Shown here: positions 9,027-18,030 of the stretch, piece after piece | How positions within the stretch are numbered: position 1 is the stretch's first letter | Layout: each line of letters starts with the position of its first letter | Source of the DNA: Azospirillaceae bacterium | GTDB lineage: Bacteria > Pseudomonadota > Alphaproteobacteria > Azospirillales > Azospirillaceae | NCBI GenBank assembly: GCA_028283825.1 | Contig: JAPWJW010000001.1 | Coordinates: 1,054,001 to 1,118,000 of the forward strand | DNA: 64,000 bases | Direction: 5' to 3' | Translations under genes and position numbers: made by a program | The notes under the pieces: generated by a model | Told to the model about the DNA's origin: nothing | Database searches by the model: none | Seen by the model: the letters and a program-made list of their open reading frames with translations, nothing else

Positions 9027-9881
9027 ATGCTTGATCCGCTGCACCTGCGAACCTTTGTCACCATCACCGAGGTGAAGAGCTTTTCGGAGGCCGGGCGACA
9101 GCTGGGCTTGTCGCAATCCAGCGTCAGCGATCATGTCAAACGGTTGGAGCAGTTCGCCGGCCAGCGGCTGTTCGACCGGGACACCCATTCCAATGCCCTG
9201 ACGGACCATGGCCGGGCCATGCTGGAATTCGCCCGGTCCATCCTGGACACCACCGCCCGCGCCCGCCGTCATTTCGCGCAATCCACCCGCCGCCGCCTGT
9301 TTCGTTTCGGCGTGTGTGAGGATCTGACCACCGGCTGGCTGTGTGACCTGGTGCGGCCTTTCGCCGTGACCCATCCCGACGTCGATATCGACTTCACCAT
9401 CGCGCTCAGCCGCACATTGACGGAGATGTTCGATGAGGGCCGGCTGGACATGGCGCTGTGCAAGCGCTGGCCGGAGGGTGACCGTGGCCGCCTGGTGTTC
9501 CGCGACCGCGTGGTGTGGACGGCGGCCACGGCCCAGCCGGTGTTCCGCGACGGAGAGGCGCAACTGGTGCTGTACCCGCCACCCAGCATCACCCGCTTCA
9601 TGGCGCTGACGGCGCTGGAACGGGCGGCCACCCCCTGGCGCATCGCCTGCACCAGCGGCGACCTGAACGGCCTGGCCATGGCAACCCGCATCGGCCTGGG
9701 CATGATGGCCCATTCCAGCCGCCTGATCCCCGAGGGGCTTCAGGCCTGTGATGCCGACCCCCGCCTGCCCGACCTGGGCCAGGTGGAATTCGTGCTGCTG
9801 GAAAAGAAGGCCGGCGACCGCAAGTTCCTGACGGAGATGTCGCAGGCTATCGCCGTCAAGGCGGCGGCGGAGGCGGCGTGA
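9027..9881 (+). CDS. LysR-family transcriptional regulator
   Basis: 284 residues. N-terminal winged HTH (LRTFVTITEVKSFSEAGRQL, then LSQSSVSDHVKRLEQ) followed by the periplasmic-binding-like effector domain of the LysR family. It is divergent from the Tat-exported oxalate-decarboxylase-like gene, the classic arrangement in which a LysR protein regulates its neighbour and itself from the shared promoter. The ligand could be oxalate or a related acid, but this is inference from position. Confidence 0.9.
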   Translation: MLDPLHLRTFVTITEVKSFSEAGRQLGLSQSSVSDHVKRLEQFAGQRLFDRDTHSNALTDHGRAMLEFARSILDTTARARRHFAQSTRRRLFRFGVCEDLTTGWLCDLVRPFAVTHPDVDIDFTIALSRTLTEMFDEGRLDMALCKRWPEGDRGRLVFRDRVVWTAATAQPVFRDGEAQLVLYPPPSITRFMALTALERAATPWRIACTSGDLNGLAMATRIGLGMMAHSSRLIPEGLQACDADPRLPDLGQVEFVLLEKKAGDRKFLTEMSQAIAVKAAAEAA

Positions 9882-10015
9882 GCTTGTGCGCGGTTTCCGC
9901 CTTTCACCGTATGCTCTGCCGGTCCGTAGGGTTCTAAGCTGATTGAAGGTCGGAAAATTGACCTGATGTCACTGGCTGGGTATCGTGTACTTGAGTTTAT
10001 TGCGCGCGGGTTATC

Positions 10016-10303
10016 ATGCAAAACGCCAAAGCTCACGAAACCACCGTTGTGGTCAGCATGCCGGACGATCTTAAGGTCGCCCTGGATGCGGAAGCGGCAC
10101 GCAAAGACGTCAGCGTCTCCGACGTTGTTTTGGAGGCTGTGCGGCAGCGCCTGAACGTGGCGGCCCCCCCGCAAGCAGATGATGACGACCGTAAGGCGGC
10201 CTTCGCCCGGCTGCGTTCGTTTGCCGGTGTTGGCGTCGCCGCTGTCGGGCCGCAAGGCGACGCTGATATCATGCGCCGTATCCAGGAAATCCGGGAAGAC
10301 TGA
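10016..10303 (+). CDS. Small ribbon-helix-helix/antitoxin-like protein, no toxin partner
   Basis: 95 residues. The N-terminal half (TTVVVSMPDDLKVALDAEA, then RKDVSVSDVVLEAVRQRL) has the beta-strand plus two-helix pattern of ribbon-helix-helix DNA-binding proteins such as CopG-type antitoxins. The acidic C-terminal tail (RRIQEIRED) resembles the toxin-binding tail of such antitoxins. No PIN, RelE or other toxin gene lies within a kilobase: upstream is a LysR gene, downstream an inverted repeat and a peptidase on the other strand. So it is either an orphan antitoxin or a stand-alone regulator. No strong ribosome site is visible. Confidence 0.65.
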   Translation: MQNAKAHETTVVVSMPDDLKVALDAEAARKDVSVSDVVLEAVRQRLNVAAPPQADDDDRKAAFARLRSFAGVGVAAVGPQGDADIMRRIQEIRED

Positions 10304-10340
10304 AAACGGCAATGGCCAAGCCGGGGATCGGGCAGGGTCT

Positions 10341-10390
10341 TTAGAGCGGAACGCGATCAGGTGATTCCACCTGATCGCGTTCCGCTCTAA
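10341..10390. repeat. Perfect 23-bp inverted repeat with 4-base loop
   Basis: Arms 10341-10363 and 10368-10390 are exact reverse complements around ATTC, with core AGCGGAACGCGATCAGGTG. No T-run follows on either strand, so it is not a canonical rho-independent terminator, though it could stop transcription from both convergent genes. It looks like a REP-type palindromic intergenic repeat. The TAG stop of the M61 peptidase gene (10387-10389) is inside the right arm. No second copy is visible in this window. Confidence 0.7.
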
Positions 10391-12261
10391 TCCTTCAATG
10401 GCGCCAGTAGCGCCGCCATCCGGTCCGGTCTGCCCTTGGCCCGTTCCAGGCGCGGATACCGCAAGCCGCCGGCATAGTCGATGCGGGCGGTGACCGCCTG
10501 GCCATCGACCTCCAGACCTAGGGTGACGGGGGTGATGGCGGCGTTGCGCACCGCCTGGGTCAGCGCCTCGGCGGTGTAGGGTGCCCCGTTCACCGTCTGG
10601 ATGCGGTTGCCGATGCCGACGCCGGCGCGGAAGGCCGGGCCTTGCCAGGCGACGGTGCGGACCACGCCGCCCTTGCCGACCGACAGGCCGATGGCGTAGC
10701 CCAAATCCAGGGCGCCGCCGTCCACCTCCGCCTGGCGGAAGGCCTCGGTGGGCGTGTCGGTGAAGACCAAGCGGTAGCCGGCGCGCGCCAGGCCGTCCAG
10801 CAGGCCGGCATCGTCGTGCGTTTCCAGCCGGTGGGTGAAATAGGCGGCCCAGTCGTAGGGGACCAGGGCGTTCAGGGCGCTGCAAACGTCGTCGAAGGTA
10901 TAGGGCCGGATGAGCTGGCCGCCCACGGGTGCCGGCGGGCTGGCGAAGAAGCTGCGGGCGAAATCATCCAGGCTCTTGGTTCCGCCGCTTTTCTCCCGCA
11001 GCAGCATGTCGACATCCAGCCACAGTAGCACGCCCTCGGGATAATAATCCTCCCGCCGTTGCCAGTCGCGCCACGACACGGCGTGGCCGATGTCGAACAG
11101 GGGGTCGTTGGTGCTGTCGCCCAGCGACTTCCAAGACCGGCCGGGCCGCGCCTGCATGGCGGCGGCGTCCAGCGCCAGCATATCCAGCGTGTCCTGGCCG
11201 CCGCGCAGGCCGGCGCGCGCCGCCAGCACATGGCCCCAGTACTGGGTCAGCCCCTCATAGACCCACAGCAGGCCGTCGCGCGTGGGGGTGTTGAAGTCGG
11301 CCGCCGCCATGTCCGCCGGCTGGCGGTAGCGGCCGTTCCAGGCATGGACGTATTCGTGGGCGATCAGGTCCAGGTAGGTCAGCTGGTGGGCGGCGTCCGT
11401 GAAATAGCCCGGCGACAGCATGTTCTCGCCCGAGCGCAGATGCTCCACCCCGCCGCCGGATTGCATCAGGTCGGTCAGGGTGACGATGGCGTCGTAATGG
11501 TCGTAGGGCGCGCCGCGGAACAGGCGGCGCGTCTGTGTCACCAAGGCGCGCAAGCCCGCCAGCTGGTCCGGCGTGACGGCCAGGCTGTCGGGCCTATCGG
11601 CCAGCAGGTCCAGGCGGACAGGGGCGCCGTCGCCGCCGAGGTCGGCCTGGGCGACATGGCGGCCGGCATAGACCGGGCCGTCCACCAGGGTTTCCAGCAA
11701 GGTGGGGGCGTAGGTGATGGTGTCGCCATCCGTGCCCTGCCGGTCCAGGGCGCCGACGGCCTGGAAGCCCGGCGGCAGGCGCAGGCTGGCCGCCACCGTC
11801 AGGTCACGGACAGGATGGCCCGCCGGGTACAGCAGCATGGATTGCCACTGCACCGTCAGCAGGTCGCGCGTCATGGCCAGGGCACCGGTGCGCGTGGGCG
11901 ACAGATACTGGAAGTCGGCGGTCACGGCCAGGGCGCCCGCCGGCACATCGACATGGAAGGCGTGGACGTCCACCGGATCGCGCTGCCAGGGAAGCCGCTT
12001 GCCATCCACGGTGATGACCAGGCCCGCCAGGTCGGCCACGGCCACGGTGGGGGCGTGGCTGGCGGTTTCCCAGCGGGGATACAGCAGCGTCAGTGGGCCC
12101 GGACCCGCCACCGGGATGGTTTCATGCACCGTGAAGATGCGGTGCGCGGTATCGGTCGCGTCCACCGACAGCGTCAGGGCGTCGGACGTATCGGCCCAGG
12201 CCCCGTGGCACAGCGCGCCCAGGGCGGCCGACAGAAGAAGAACGCGCCGCTTCAGACCCAT
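10387..12261 (-). CDS. Exported M61-family glycyl aminopeptidase-like metallopeptidase with PDZ domain
   Basis: 624-residue zinc peptidase. A Sec signal peptide covers about residues 1-23 (LLLSAALGALCHGAWA). The gluzincin motif HEYVHAWNG (302-310) gives two zinc ligands and the catalytic Glu, and VYEGLTQYWG provides the likely third ligand; both are M61 hallmarks. The C-terminal 130 residues form a PDZ-like domain (LGLEVDGQAV near the end), standard for bacterial M61 enzymes. The family prefers N-terminal Gly or Ala. It stands alone on the minus strand; its stop lies inside the palindromic repeat at 10341-10390. Confidence 0.9.
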   Translation of the reverse strand: MGLKRRVLLLSAALGALCHGAWADTSDALTLSVDATDTAHRIFTVHETIPVAGPGPLTLLYPRWETASHAPTVAVADLAGLVITVDGKRLPWQRDPVDVHAFHVDVPAGALAVTADFQYLSPTRTGALAMTRDLLTVQWQSMLLYPAGHPVRDLTVAASLRLPPGFQAVGALDRQGTDGDTITYAPTLLETLVDGPVYAGRHVAQADLGGDGAPVRLDLLADRPDSLAVTPDQLAGLRALVTQTRRLFRGAPYDHYDAIVTLTDLMQSGGGVEHLRSGENMLSPGYFTDAAHQLTYLDLIAHEYVHAWNGRYRQPADMAAADFNTPTRDGLLWVYEGLTQYWGHVLAARAGLRGGQDTLDMLALDAAAMQARPGRSWKSLGDSTNDPLFDIGHAVSWRDWQRREDYYPEGVLLWLDVDMLLREKSGGTKSLDDFARSFFASPPAPVGGQLIRPYTFDDVCSALNALVPYDWAAYFTHRLETHDDAGLLDGLARAGYRLVFTDTPTEAFRQAEVDGGALDLGYAIGLSVGKGGVVRTVAWQGPAFRAGVGIGNRIQTVNGAPYTAEALTQAVRNAAITPVTLGLEVDGQAVTARIDYAGGLRYPRLERAKGRPDRMAALLAPLKD

Positions 12262-12369
12262 GATGATGAACGATGCCCCACCGCTTCAAACAGTGGGGTC
12301 GCTGTGCCAGGCCGGGGGCGCCCGTGTCAATCGCGGCCGTCACAGCCGCCCCCGGTCCCGGAACCCGCG

Positions 12370-13422
12370 TTAGGCGGGTACGCTCAGCGAAGCCATATCG
12401 ATCACGAAACGATACCGCACGTCGGCGCGCTCCATCCGTTCGAACGCAGTGTTCACCTCATCCATGCGGATGATCTCGCAGTCCGGCAGGATGTTCTTCT
12501 CGGCGCAGAAATCCAGCATCTCCTGGGTTTCCGGGATGCCGCCGATGGGCGACCCCGCCAGCCGGCGGCGGGCCATGACGAAGGGGACGGTGCTGGGCGC
12601 CTCCAGCGGGCCGATCTGGCCGACGATGACCAGGGTGCCGTCCACGTCCAGCAGCGACATGTAGGGGCCGACATCGTGCTTCACCGGCACCGTGTCGATG
12701 ATCAGGTCCAGGCTGGACTGGGCCTGGGCCATGGCGGCGGCGTCGGTGGAGGCCAGCAGGCGGTTGGCGCCCAGGGCCAGGGCGTCCGCCTCCTTGTCCT
12801 TCGTGCGGCTCAGCACCGTCACGTCGGCGCCCATGCCCGCCGCCAGCTTGACCGCCATGTGGCCCAGGCCGCCCAGGCCCAGCACGCCGACGCGGCTGCC
12901 GGGGCCGACCTTCCAGGTCTTCAGCGGCGAGTATGTCGTGATGCCGGCGCACAGCAGGGGGGCGGCGCGGGACAGGTCCAGCCCGTCCGGCACGCGCAGG
13001 GCGAATTCCTCACGCACCACCAGGTGCTTGGAATAGCCGCCGTAGGTGGGCTCGCCCGTCAGGCGGTCCTGGCCGTTATAGGTCTGGGTATTGCCCTGGC
13101 GGCACAGCTGTTCCTCGCCCTTGCGGCACTGGTCGCATTCCTGGCAGCTGTCGACCAGGCAGCCGACGGCGACCGCGTCGCCCACCTTGTGGCGGGTGAC
13201 GGCGCTGCCGACCTCGATCACCCGGCCGACGATCTCGTGCCCGGGCACGATGGGGTATTGGCTCCAGCCCCAGTCATCGCGGGCCTGGTGCAGGTCGGAA
13301 TGGCAGATGCCGCTGTAGAGAACCTCCATCACCACGTCGTTGGGGCGCGGGGTGCGCCGGGCGAAGGTGAAGGGTGCCAGCGGCGCGTCGGCGGATTGGG
13401 CCGCATATCCCATGGTCAGCAT
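12370..13422 (-). CDS. Zinc-dependent NAD(P) alcohol dehydrogenase (YahK/cinnamyl-alcohol type)
   Basis: 350-residue medium-chain zinc alcohol/aldehyde oxidoreductase. Catalytic zinc motifs are GICHSDLH and GHEIVGRV; the structural zinc cluster is in DSCQECDQCRKGEEQLC; the Rossmann motif is VLGLGGLGHMAVKLA. This set matches the E. coli YahK/cinnamyl-alcohol dehydrogenase branch, usually NADPH-dependent aldehyde reductases. I chose ATG at 13422 because AAGGAG sits six bases upstream; a TTG two codons earlier is possible. It lies downstream of a LysR gene on the same strand, with a structured repeat (13569-13697) between them. Confidence 0.9.
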   Translation of the reverse strand: MLTMGYAAQSADAPLAPFTFARRTPRPNDVVMEVLYSGICHSDLHQARDDWGWSQYPIVPGHEIVGRVIEVGSAVTRHKVGDAVAVGCLVDSCQECDQCRKGEEQLCRQGNTQTYNGQDRLTGEPTYGGYSKHLVVREEFALRVPDGLDLSRAAPLLCAGITTYSPLKTWKVGPGSRVGVLGLGGLGHMAVKLAAGMGADVTVLSRTKDKEADALALGANRLLASTDAAAMAQAQSSLDLIIDTVPVKHDVGPYMSLLDVDGTLVIVGQIGPLEAPSTVPFVMARRRLAGSPIGGIPETQEMLDFCAEKNILPDCEIIRMDEVNTAFERMERADVRYRFVIDMASLSVPA

Positions 13423-13568
13423 AGTCAACTCCTTGGATCTGCCGCGTCCTGGCCCCTCACGGGCTGCGGCGGCCCGTAGGAAGGCATCGTTCGGGGACGC
13501 TGACTATGCCCAAAGTCCGCAAGAGCTTATGAAGTAGAAGATACAATATGCCGTGTTCTCCGGCTGTT

Positions 13569-13697
13569 CCCTCAAGCGCCGGGCGTCGACATCCGCCGGC
13601 TTGGCTGATCCTCGGTTTCCAGTCCGCTAACGCTTCCCGGAAACCTCCGGCGGACGCGTCGCATCCTACAGCGGCATGAAGCCATGCTTCATGCCGC
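13569..13697 (-). repeat. Four-hairpin dispersed element, copy A
   Basis: Member of the ~130-nt element family described in the findings. Read on the minus strand: hairpin 1 at 13671-13697 (12-bp perfect arms), then TGTAGGATGCGAC, then the pair GGTTTCC/GGAAACC (13614-13620 with 13639-13645), then GCCGGCGGAT and a terminal CGCCCGGCGCTTGAGGG. The stop of the LysR gene (13689-13691) is inside hairpin 1, so the element starts within the last codons of a same-strand gene. Confidence 0.85.
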
Positions 13698-14612
13698 CGC
13701 GTCGGTCCAGCGCTGGCGCGACAGCCGGTCGGCCAGGAACGTGGCCAGCGCCTCCACCTTGGCGGGGCGGTTGCGCAGGCTGGGGGTGACGAAATAGACG
13801 CCGCCGGACGGGAGCTTCCACTGCGGCAGGATGGTCACCAGGCGGCGGTCGGCCAGGTAGGGGGCGGCGATGAACTCCGGCAGTTCCGCGATGCCGATGC
13901 CCTCCAGCACGGTGGGCAGCAGGGCATCGACGTTGGTCACCCGCAGGGGGCCGGTGGGGGCCACCGTCGCCTCCTGCCCATCGGGGCCGGTGAAACGCCA
14001 CACGTCCTGGCGGGCGCGGTAGGCGTAGCCCAGGCAATGATGGGCGCGCAGTTCGTCCGGATGTTGCGGCAGGCCATAGCGCGCGATGTAGCTGGGGGCG
14101 GCCACGATGCCCCGGCCCATGGGGCACAGGCGGCGCGCCACCAGGGACGAGGCGTCCTCCATCACCGCGATGCGCAGGGCGGCGTCGAAACCGTCGCCCA
14201 CCAGGTCCACCTGGGCGTCGCTCAGGTGCAGATCCACCGTCACCTGGGGATATTGCCGGAAGAAGGCCGGCATCAGCGGCGCCACCCAGCGCAGGCCGAA
14301 GGACATGGGCACGGCCAGGCGGATGGTGCCGCGCGGGGTGGTGGACAGTTCGCGGGCGGAATTCTCCGCCTCCTCCGCCTCGGCATAGACGCGGGCGGCG
14401 CGCTCCGCCACCGTACGGCCCAGGTCGGTCAGGGCCAGGCTGCGCGAGGTGCGGTTGAACAGGCGGCCGCCCAGCCGCTCCTCCAACCGGCTGACGGCCC
14501 GCGACACGGTGGCGACCGAGACGTTCAGGGCGCGGGCCGCCCCGGCGAAGGACCGTTCCTCCGCCACCTTGGCCATCATGGCCAGCCCTTCGAAATCCGG
14601 TAACGACGACAT
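13689..14612 (-). CDS. LysR-family transcriptional regulator
   Basis: 307 residues. N-terminal winged HTH (MMAKVAEERSFAGAARAL, then VSVATVSRAVSRLEERLG) with the LysR effector-binding fold after residue 90. The SFAGAARALNVSVATVSRAV type resembles the large alphaproteobacterial/proteobacterial group that often controls neighbouring oxidoreductases. The zinc alcohol dehydrogenase follows on the same strand after element copy A, so it is a possible target. The TGA stop falls in the first hairpin of that element. Confidence 0.9.
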   Translation of the reverse strand: MSSLPDFEGLAMMAKVAEERSFAGAARALNVSVATVSRAVSRLEERLGGRLFNRTSRSLALTDLGRTVAERAARVYAEAEEAENSARELSTTPRGTIRLAVPMSFGLRWVAPLMPAFFRQYPQVTVDLHLSDAQVDLVGDGFDAALRIAVMEDASSLVARRLCPMGRGIVAAPSYIARYGLPQHPDELRAHHCLGYAYRARQDVWRFTGPDGQEATVAPTGPLRVTNVDALLPTVLEGIGIAELPEFIAAPYLADRRLVTILPQWKLPSGGVYFVTPSLRNRPAKVEALATFLADRLSRQRWTDAAA

Positions 14613-14680
14613 CGTCCAATCCGCAACGGTGAAGCCCCATCCTTTCTATTCTGGTGGGGCGCGCTGCGGTGAGCGATTTT

Positions 14681-15694
14681 TTATTCGGGGACTGGCCCCG
14701 TGCTGCCCCGCACCACCAGGCGGTGGGGCAGGGTGATGGAGCGTGCCGCCGCCTGCCGCCCGGCCAGGATGTCCAGCAGCAGGCCCACGGCGGCGCGGCC
14801 GATCTGTTCCATCGGCTGGCTGACGGTGGTCAGCGCCGGGTCCAGGTAGCGGGCGTAGCGGATGTCGTCGAACCCCACCAGCGACACCGCGTCCGGACAG
14901 CGGCGGCCCAGCCGGCGCAGGGCGGCCAGGGCGCCCATGGCCATCTCGTCACTGAAGCAGAACAGGGCGGTGGGGCTGTCGGCCGCCCCGTTCCCCAGCA
15001 GGCTCAGCGTCTCACGCTCGCCGGACTCGACGGAGAAGTCGCCGGTGGCGATGCGCAGGTCCGCTTCCGCGCCGTGCGCTTTCGCGGCGGCATGGACGCC
15101 GGCCAGGCGGTCGCGGCTGATGGGGCTGTCCAGCGCGCCGGTGATGACGCCGATGCGGCGATGGCCCAGGCCGTACAGATGGCCCATGGCCTCGGCCGCG
15201 GCGGCGGCGTTGTCGATATGGGCGCCGGACACGCCCAGGTCGGCGCTGAACTCACAGCCGTTGACCACCGGTGCCGCCGCCCCCTGGCGGGCCACCAGGT
15301 CGGCCAGGGCGTCGGGCAGGCGGTGGCCCAGGAAGACCAGGCCGTCGGCCTCCTTCCGGCGCAGCATGGCGGCGTATTGCTCCTCCCGCTCCGGCGCGTT
15401 GCGGGTGTCACCCAGCAGCACGGAATAACCGGCGGCCTGCGCCGCCTCTTCCGCGCCGCGGATGACGCTGGAGAAGAAGGGGTTGGAGATGTCGGGCACG
15501 GTCACCACGATCTTGGCGCTGCGCAGGGTGCGCAGGCTTTTGGCGGCGTGGTTGGGCTCATAGCCCAGGGCATCCACGGCCACCAGCACCCGTTCGCGCG
15601 TCGCCTCGCTGACGATTTCGGGATTGCTCAGCACGCGGGAAACGGTGGCGGTGGAAACCCGGGCCTTGCGGGCGACGTCTTGGATGGTCGGCAT
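14681..15694 (-). CDS. LacI-family transcriptional repressor
   Basis: 337 residues. Begins with the LacI DNA-binding head (TIQDVARKARVSTATVSRVL, hinge region EPNHAAKSLRT) followed by a periplasmic-binding-like sugar domain (VVTVPDISNPFFSSVIRGAE). Divergent from the Gfo/Idh/MocA operon at 15803 with 108 bases between the starts and a LacI-type operator in the gap (15768-15781). It therefore most likely represses that sugar operon and is relieved by its substrate. Confidence 0.93.
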   Translation of the reverse strand: MPTIQDVARKARVSTATVSRVLSNPEIVSEATRERVLVAVDALGYEPNHAAKSLRTLRSAKIVVTVPDISNPFFSSVIRGAEEAAQAAGYSVLLGDTRNAPEREEQYAAMLRRKEADGLVFLGHRLPDALADLVARQGAAAPVVNGCEFSADLGVSGAHIDNAAAAAEAMGHLYGLGHRRIGVITGALDSPISRDRLAGVHAAAKAHGAEADLRIATGDFSVESGERETLSLLGNGAADSPTALFCFSDEMAMGALAALRRLGRRCPDAVSLVGFDDIRYARYLDPALTTVSQPMEQIGRAAVGLLLDILAGRQAAARSITLPHRLVVRGSTGPVPE

Positions 15695-15767
15695 GATGGG
15701 GGCGAGGGTGCTGTCGAAAGGGTTCCGCTGGCAAGGGTTGCGACCGTGGGGCGGCGCTGTTATTCAA

Positions 15768-15781
15768 TGTAAACGATTTCA
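15768..15781. promoter_or_regulatory. LacI-type operator candidate
   Basis: TGTAAACGATTTCA matches its own reverse complement at 10 of 14 positions around a central CG, the hallmark of LacI/GalR family operators. It lies between the divergent LacI-family gene and the sugar oxidoreductase operon, 22 bases before the latter's start. Confidence 0.65.
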
Positions 15782-15802
15782 TGAACGGGAAAGGCGCCGA
15801 AG

Positions 15803-16915
15803 ATGTCCGACGGACCGCTGCGTATGGCCATGGTGGGCGGTGGCCCGGGCGCCTTCATCGGGCCGGTGCACCGCATGGCGGCCGAGCTGGACGGCCGCAT
15901 CCGGCTGGTGGCAGGGGCCTTCAGCCGCGACGCGGACAAGTCCAGGGCGGCAGCGCTGGGCTATGGCATCGACCCGGCCCGGGCCCATGGCGACTATCGC
16001 CGGATGCTGGCGGCGGAGGCGGCGCGGCCGGACGGCGCCCGGCTGGTGGCCATCGTCACCCCCAACCATCTGCACTTCCCCGTGGCCAAGGCGGCGCTGG
16101 AGGCCGGTTTCCACGTGCTGAGCGACAAGCCCGCCACCGCCACCCTGGAAGAGGCGGTGGAACTGGCGCGGGTGGTGGCGGACAGCGGCCGGCTCTATGG
16201 CCTGACCTACACCTACACCGGCTACCCCATGGTGCGTGAGGCGCGGGCCCTGGTGGCGCGGGGCGACCTGGGCGCCGTGCGCAAGGTGGTGGTGGAATAC
16301 TCCCAAGGCTGGCTGTCGGACGCGGTGGACAGTGCCCAGGCCGCCTGGCGGGCGGACCCGGCGCAGTCGGGCCTGGGTGGCTGTATCGGCGACATCGGGG
16401 TGCACGCCTTCAACATCGCGGAGTTCGTCAGCGGCCTGGCCGTCACCCGGCTGAACGCCGACCTCAATCATGTGGTGGCCGGCCGGTCACTGGATGACGA
16501 CTGCAACATCCTGCTGCGCTTCGGCGATGGCGTGCCGGGGGTGCTGGTTGCCTCCCAGGTGGCGGCGGGCGACCGCAACGGCCTGCGCCTGCGCGTCTAT
16601 GGCAGCCGGGGCGGGCTGGACTGGTGCCATGGGGCGCCGGACGTGCTGACGCTGAACTGGCTGGACCGGCCGACCCAGGTGCTGCACGCCGCCAGTCCCT
16701 ACCTCACCCCGGCGGGGCGGGGGCCGGCGCGCCTGCCCACCGGCCATCCGGAGGGCTTCATCGCCGCCTTCGCCAACATCTACCGCGACTTCGCCGACGC
16801 CATCGCCGGCGGGGCGACCGGGGCGCCGGTGCCCACCATCCAGGACGGCGTGCGCGGCATGGCCTTCGTGGCGCGGGCGGTGGCGGCCAACGGCGCCGGC
16901 TGGGTCGATCTGTGA
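15803..16915 (+). CDS. Gfo/Idh/MocA-family oxidoreductase
   Basis: NAD(P)-dependent sugar or inositol dehydrogenase-like protein, 370 residues. The Rossmann motif [13 protein letters not shown] is at the N-terminus. [11 protein letters not shown] and the catalytic-Lys segment LSDKPATAT are in the expected order, followed by the C-terminal beta-sheet domain ([19 protein letters not shown]). No signal peptide, so cytoplasmic. First gene of a three-gene operon with two TIM-barrel isomerases, under a divergent LacI repressor. Such sets commonly act on inositols or 3-keto sugars; the exact substrate is inference. Confidence 0.9.
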   Translation: MSDGPLRMAMVGGGPGAFIGPVHRMAAELDGRIRLVAGAFSRDADKSRAAALGYGIDPARAHGDYRRMLAAEAARPDGARLVAIVTPNHLHFPVAKAALEAGFHVLSDKPATATLEEAVELARVVADSGRLYGLTYTYTGYPMVREARALVARGDLGAVRKVVVEYSQGWLSDAVDSAQAAWRADPAQSGLGGCIGDIGVHAFNIAEFVSGLAVTRLNADLNHVVAGRSLDDDCNILLRFGDGVPGVLVASQVAAGDRNGLRLRVYGSRGGLDWCHGAPDVLTLNWLDRPTQVLHAASPYLTPAGRGPARLPTGHPEGFIAAFANIYRDFADAIAGGATGAPVPTIQDGVRGMAFVARAVAANGAGWVDL

Positions 16916-16922
16916 AGGGGGC

Positions 16923-17993
16923 ATGACGGCGATGCGCACGATCAAGGGGCCGGGCATCTTCCTGGCGCAGTTCGCGGGCGAGGCCCCGCCCTTCGACACG
17001 CTGGACGGCATCGCCGGCTGGGCGGCGGGGCTGGGATATGCGGGCGTGCAGCTGCCCACCGGGCCCGGCGGCCTCATCGATCTGGAAAAGGCGGCGGAAA
17101 GTGCCGTTTATTGTCAGGAAATCACCGGTAAATTGGCGGCCCACGGCCTAGTGGTGACGGAACTGTCCACCCATCTGCAAGGCCAGCTGGTGGCGGTGCA
17201 TCCGGCCTATGATGCCCTGTTCGACGGCTTCGCCCCGCCGGCGGTGCGGGGCAAACCGGCGGCGCGCCAGGCCTGGGCGATGGAGCAATTGACGCTGGCC
17301 GCCAAGGCCAGCCGCAATTTGGGCCTCAGCGCCCATGCCACCTTCTCCGGCGCCTTGGCCTGGCCATACATGTACCCCTGGCCGCAGCGGCCGGCGGGTT
17401 TGGTGGAGGAGGCGTTCGCCGAACTGGGCCGGCGCTGGCGCCCCATCCTGGACGCCTTCGACGCGGCCGGGGTGGACCTCTGCTTCGAACTGCACCCGGG
17501 GGAGGATCTGTTCGACGGCGCCACCTTCGAGCGTTTCCTGGATGAAGTGGGCCAGCACGCCCGTGCCAATATCCTCTATGATCCCAGCCACTTCGTGTTG
17601 CAGCAGCTGGACTACCTGGCCTTCATCGACCGCTATCACGCCCGCATCCGCGCCTTCCATGTGAAGGATGCGGAGTTCCGGCCCGACGGCCGCGCCGGGG
17701 TCTATGGCGGCTATCTGCCGTGGGTGGAGCGGCCGGGGCGTTTCCGCTCACTGGGCGACGGGCAGGTGGACTTCAAGGCCATCTTCGCCAGGCTGGCCCA
17801 GTACGACTATCCCGGCTGGGCGGTGCTGGAATGGGAATGCGCGCTGAAGCATCCGGAGCAAGGGGCGGCCGAGGGCGCCCCTTTCATCCGCGACCACATC
17901 ATCCGCGTCACCGACCGCGCCTTCGATGATTTCGCGGGCGCTGGCGTTGACCATGCGCTGATCGACACGCTGCTGGGCACGCGCCCGGTGTAA
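16923..17993 (+). CDS. Sugar phosphate isomerase/epimerase-like TIM-barrel protein
   Basis: Xylose-isomerase-like TIM barrel (AP endonuclease family 2 fold), 356 residues, 7 bases after the Gfo/Idh/MocA gene with GAAGGGGG as ribosome site. Typical metal-binding strand ends are visible: CFELHPGEDLFDG, NILYDPSHFVLQ, FHVKDAEF and VLEWEC. These carry the Glu, Asp, His and Glu ligands of IolE/epimerase-type enzymes. Cytoplasmic. Probably isomerises, epimerises or dehydrates the keto-sugar made by the preceding dehydrogenase. Confidence 0.87.
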   Translation: MTAMRTIKGPGIFLAQFAGEAPPFDTLDGIAGWAAGLGYAGVQLPTGPGGLIDLEKAAESAVYCQEITGKLAAHGLVVTELSTHLQGQLVAVHPAYDALFDGFAPPAVRGKPAARQAWAMEQLTLAAKASRNLGLSAHATFSGALAWPYMYPWPQRPAGLVEEAFAELGRRWRPILDAFDAAGVDLCFELHPGEDLFDGATFERFLDEVGQHARANILYDPSHFVLQQLDYLAFIDRYHARIRAFHVKDAEFRPDGRAGVYGGYLPWVERPGRFRSLGDGQVDFKAIFARLAQYDYPGWAVLEWECALKHPEQGAAEGAPFIRDHIIRVTDRAFDDFAGAGVDHALIDTLLGTRPV

Positions 17994-18030
17994 AGAACCA
18001 GAATAGCGAAGAAAAACAGAGGAAACGGGC

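Noticed and set aside
11059-13479. 806-residue plus-strand frame spanning the M61 peptidase and alcohol dehydrogenase
   Set aside because: Crosses two real minus-strand genes and the gap between them; no motif, composition typical of antisense.
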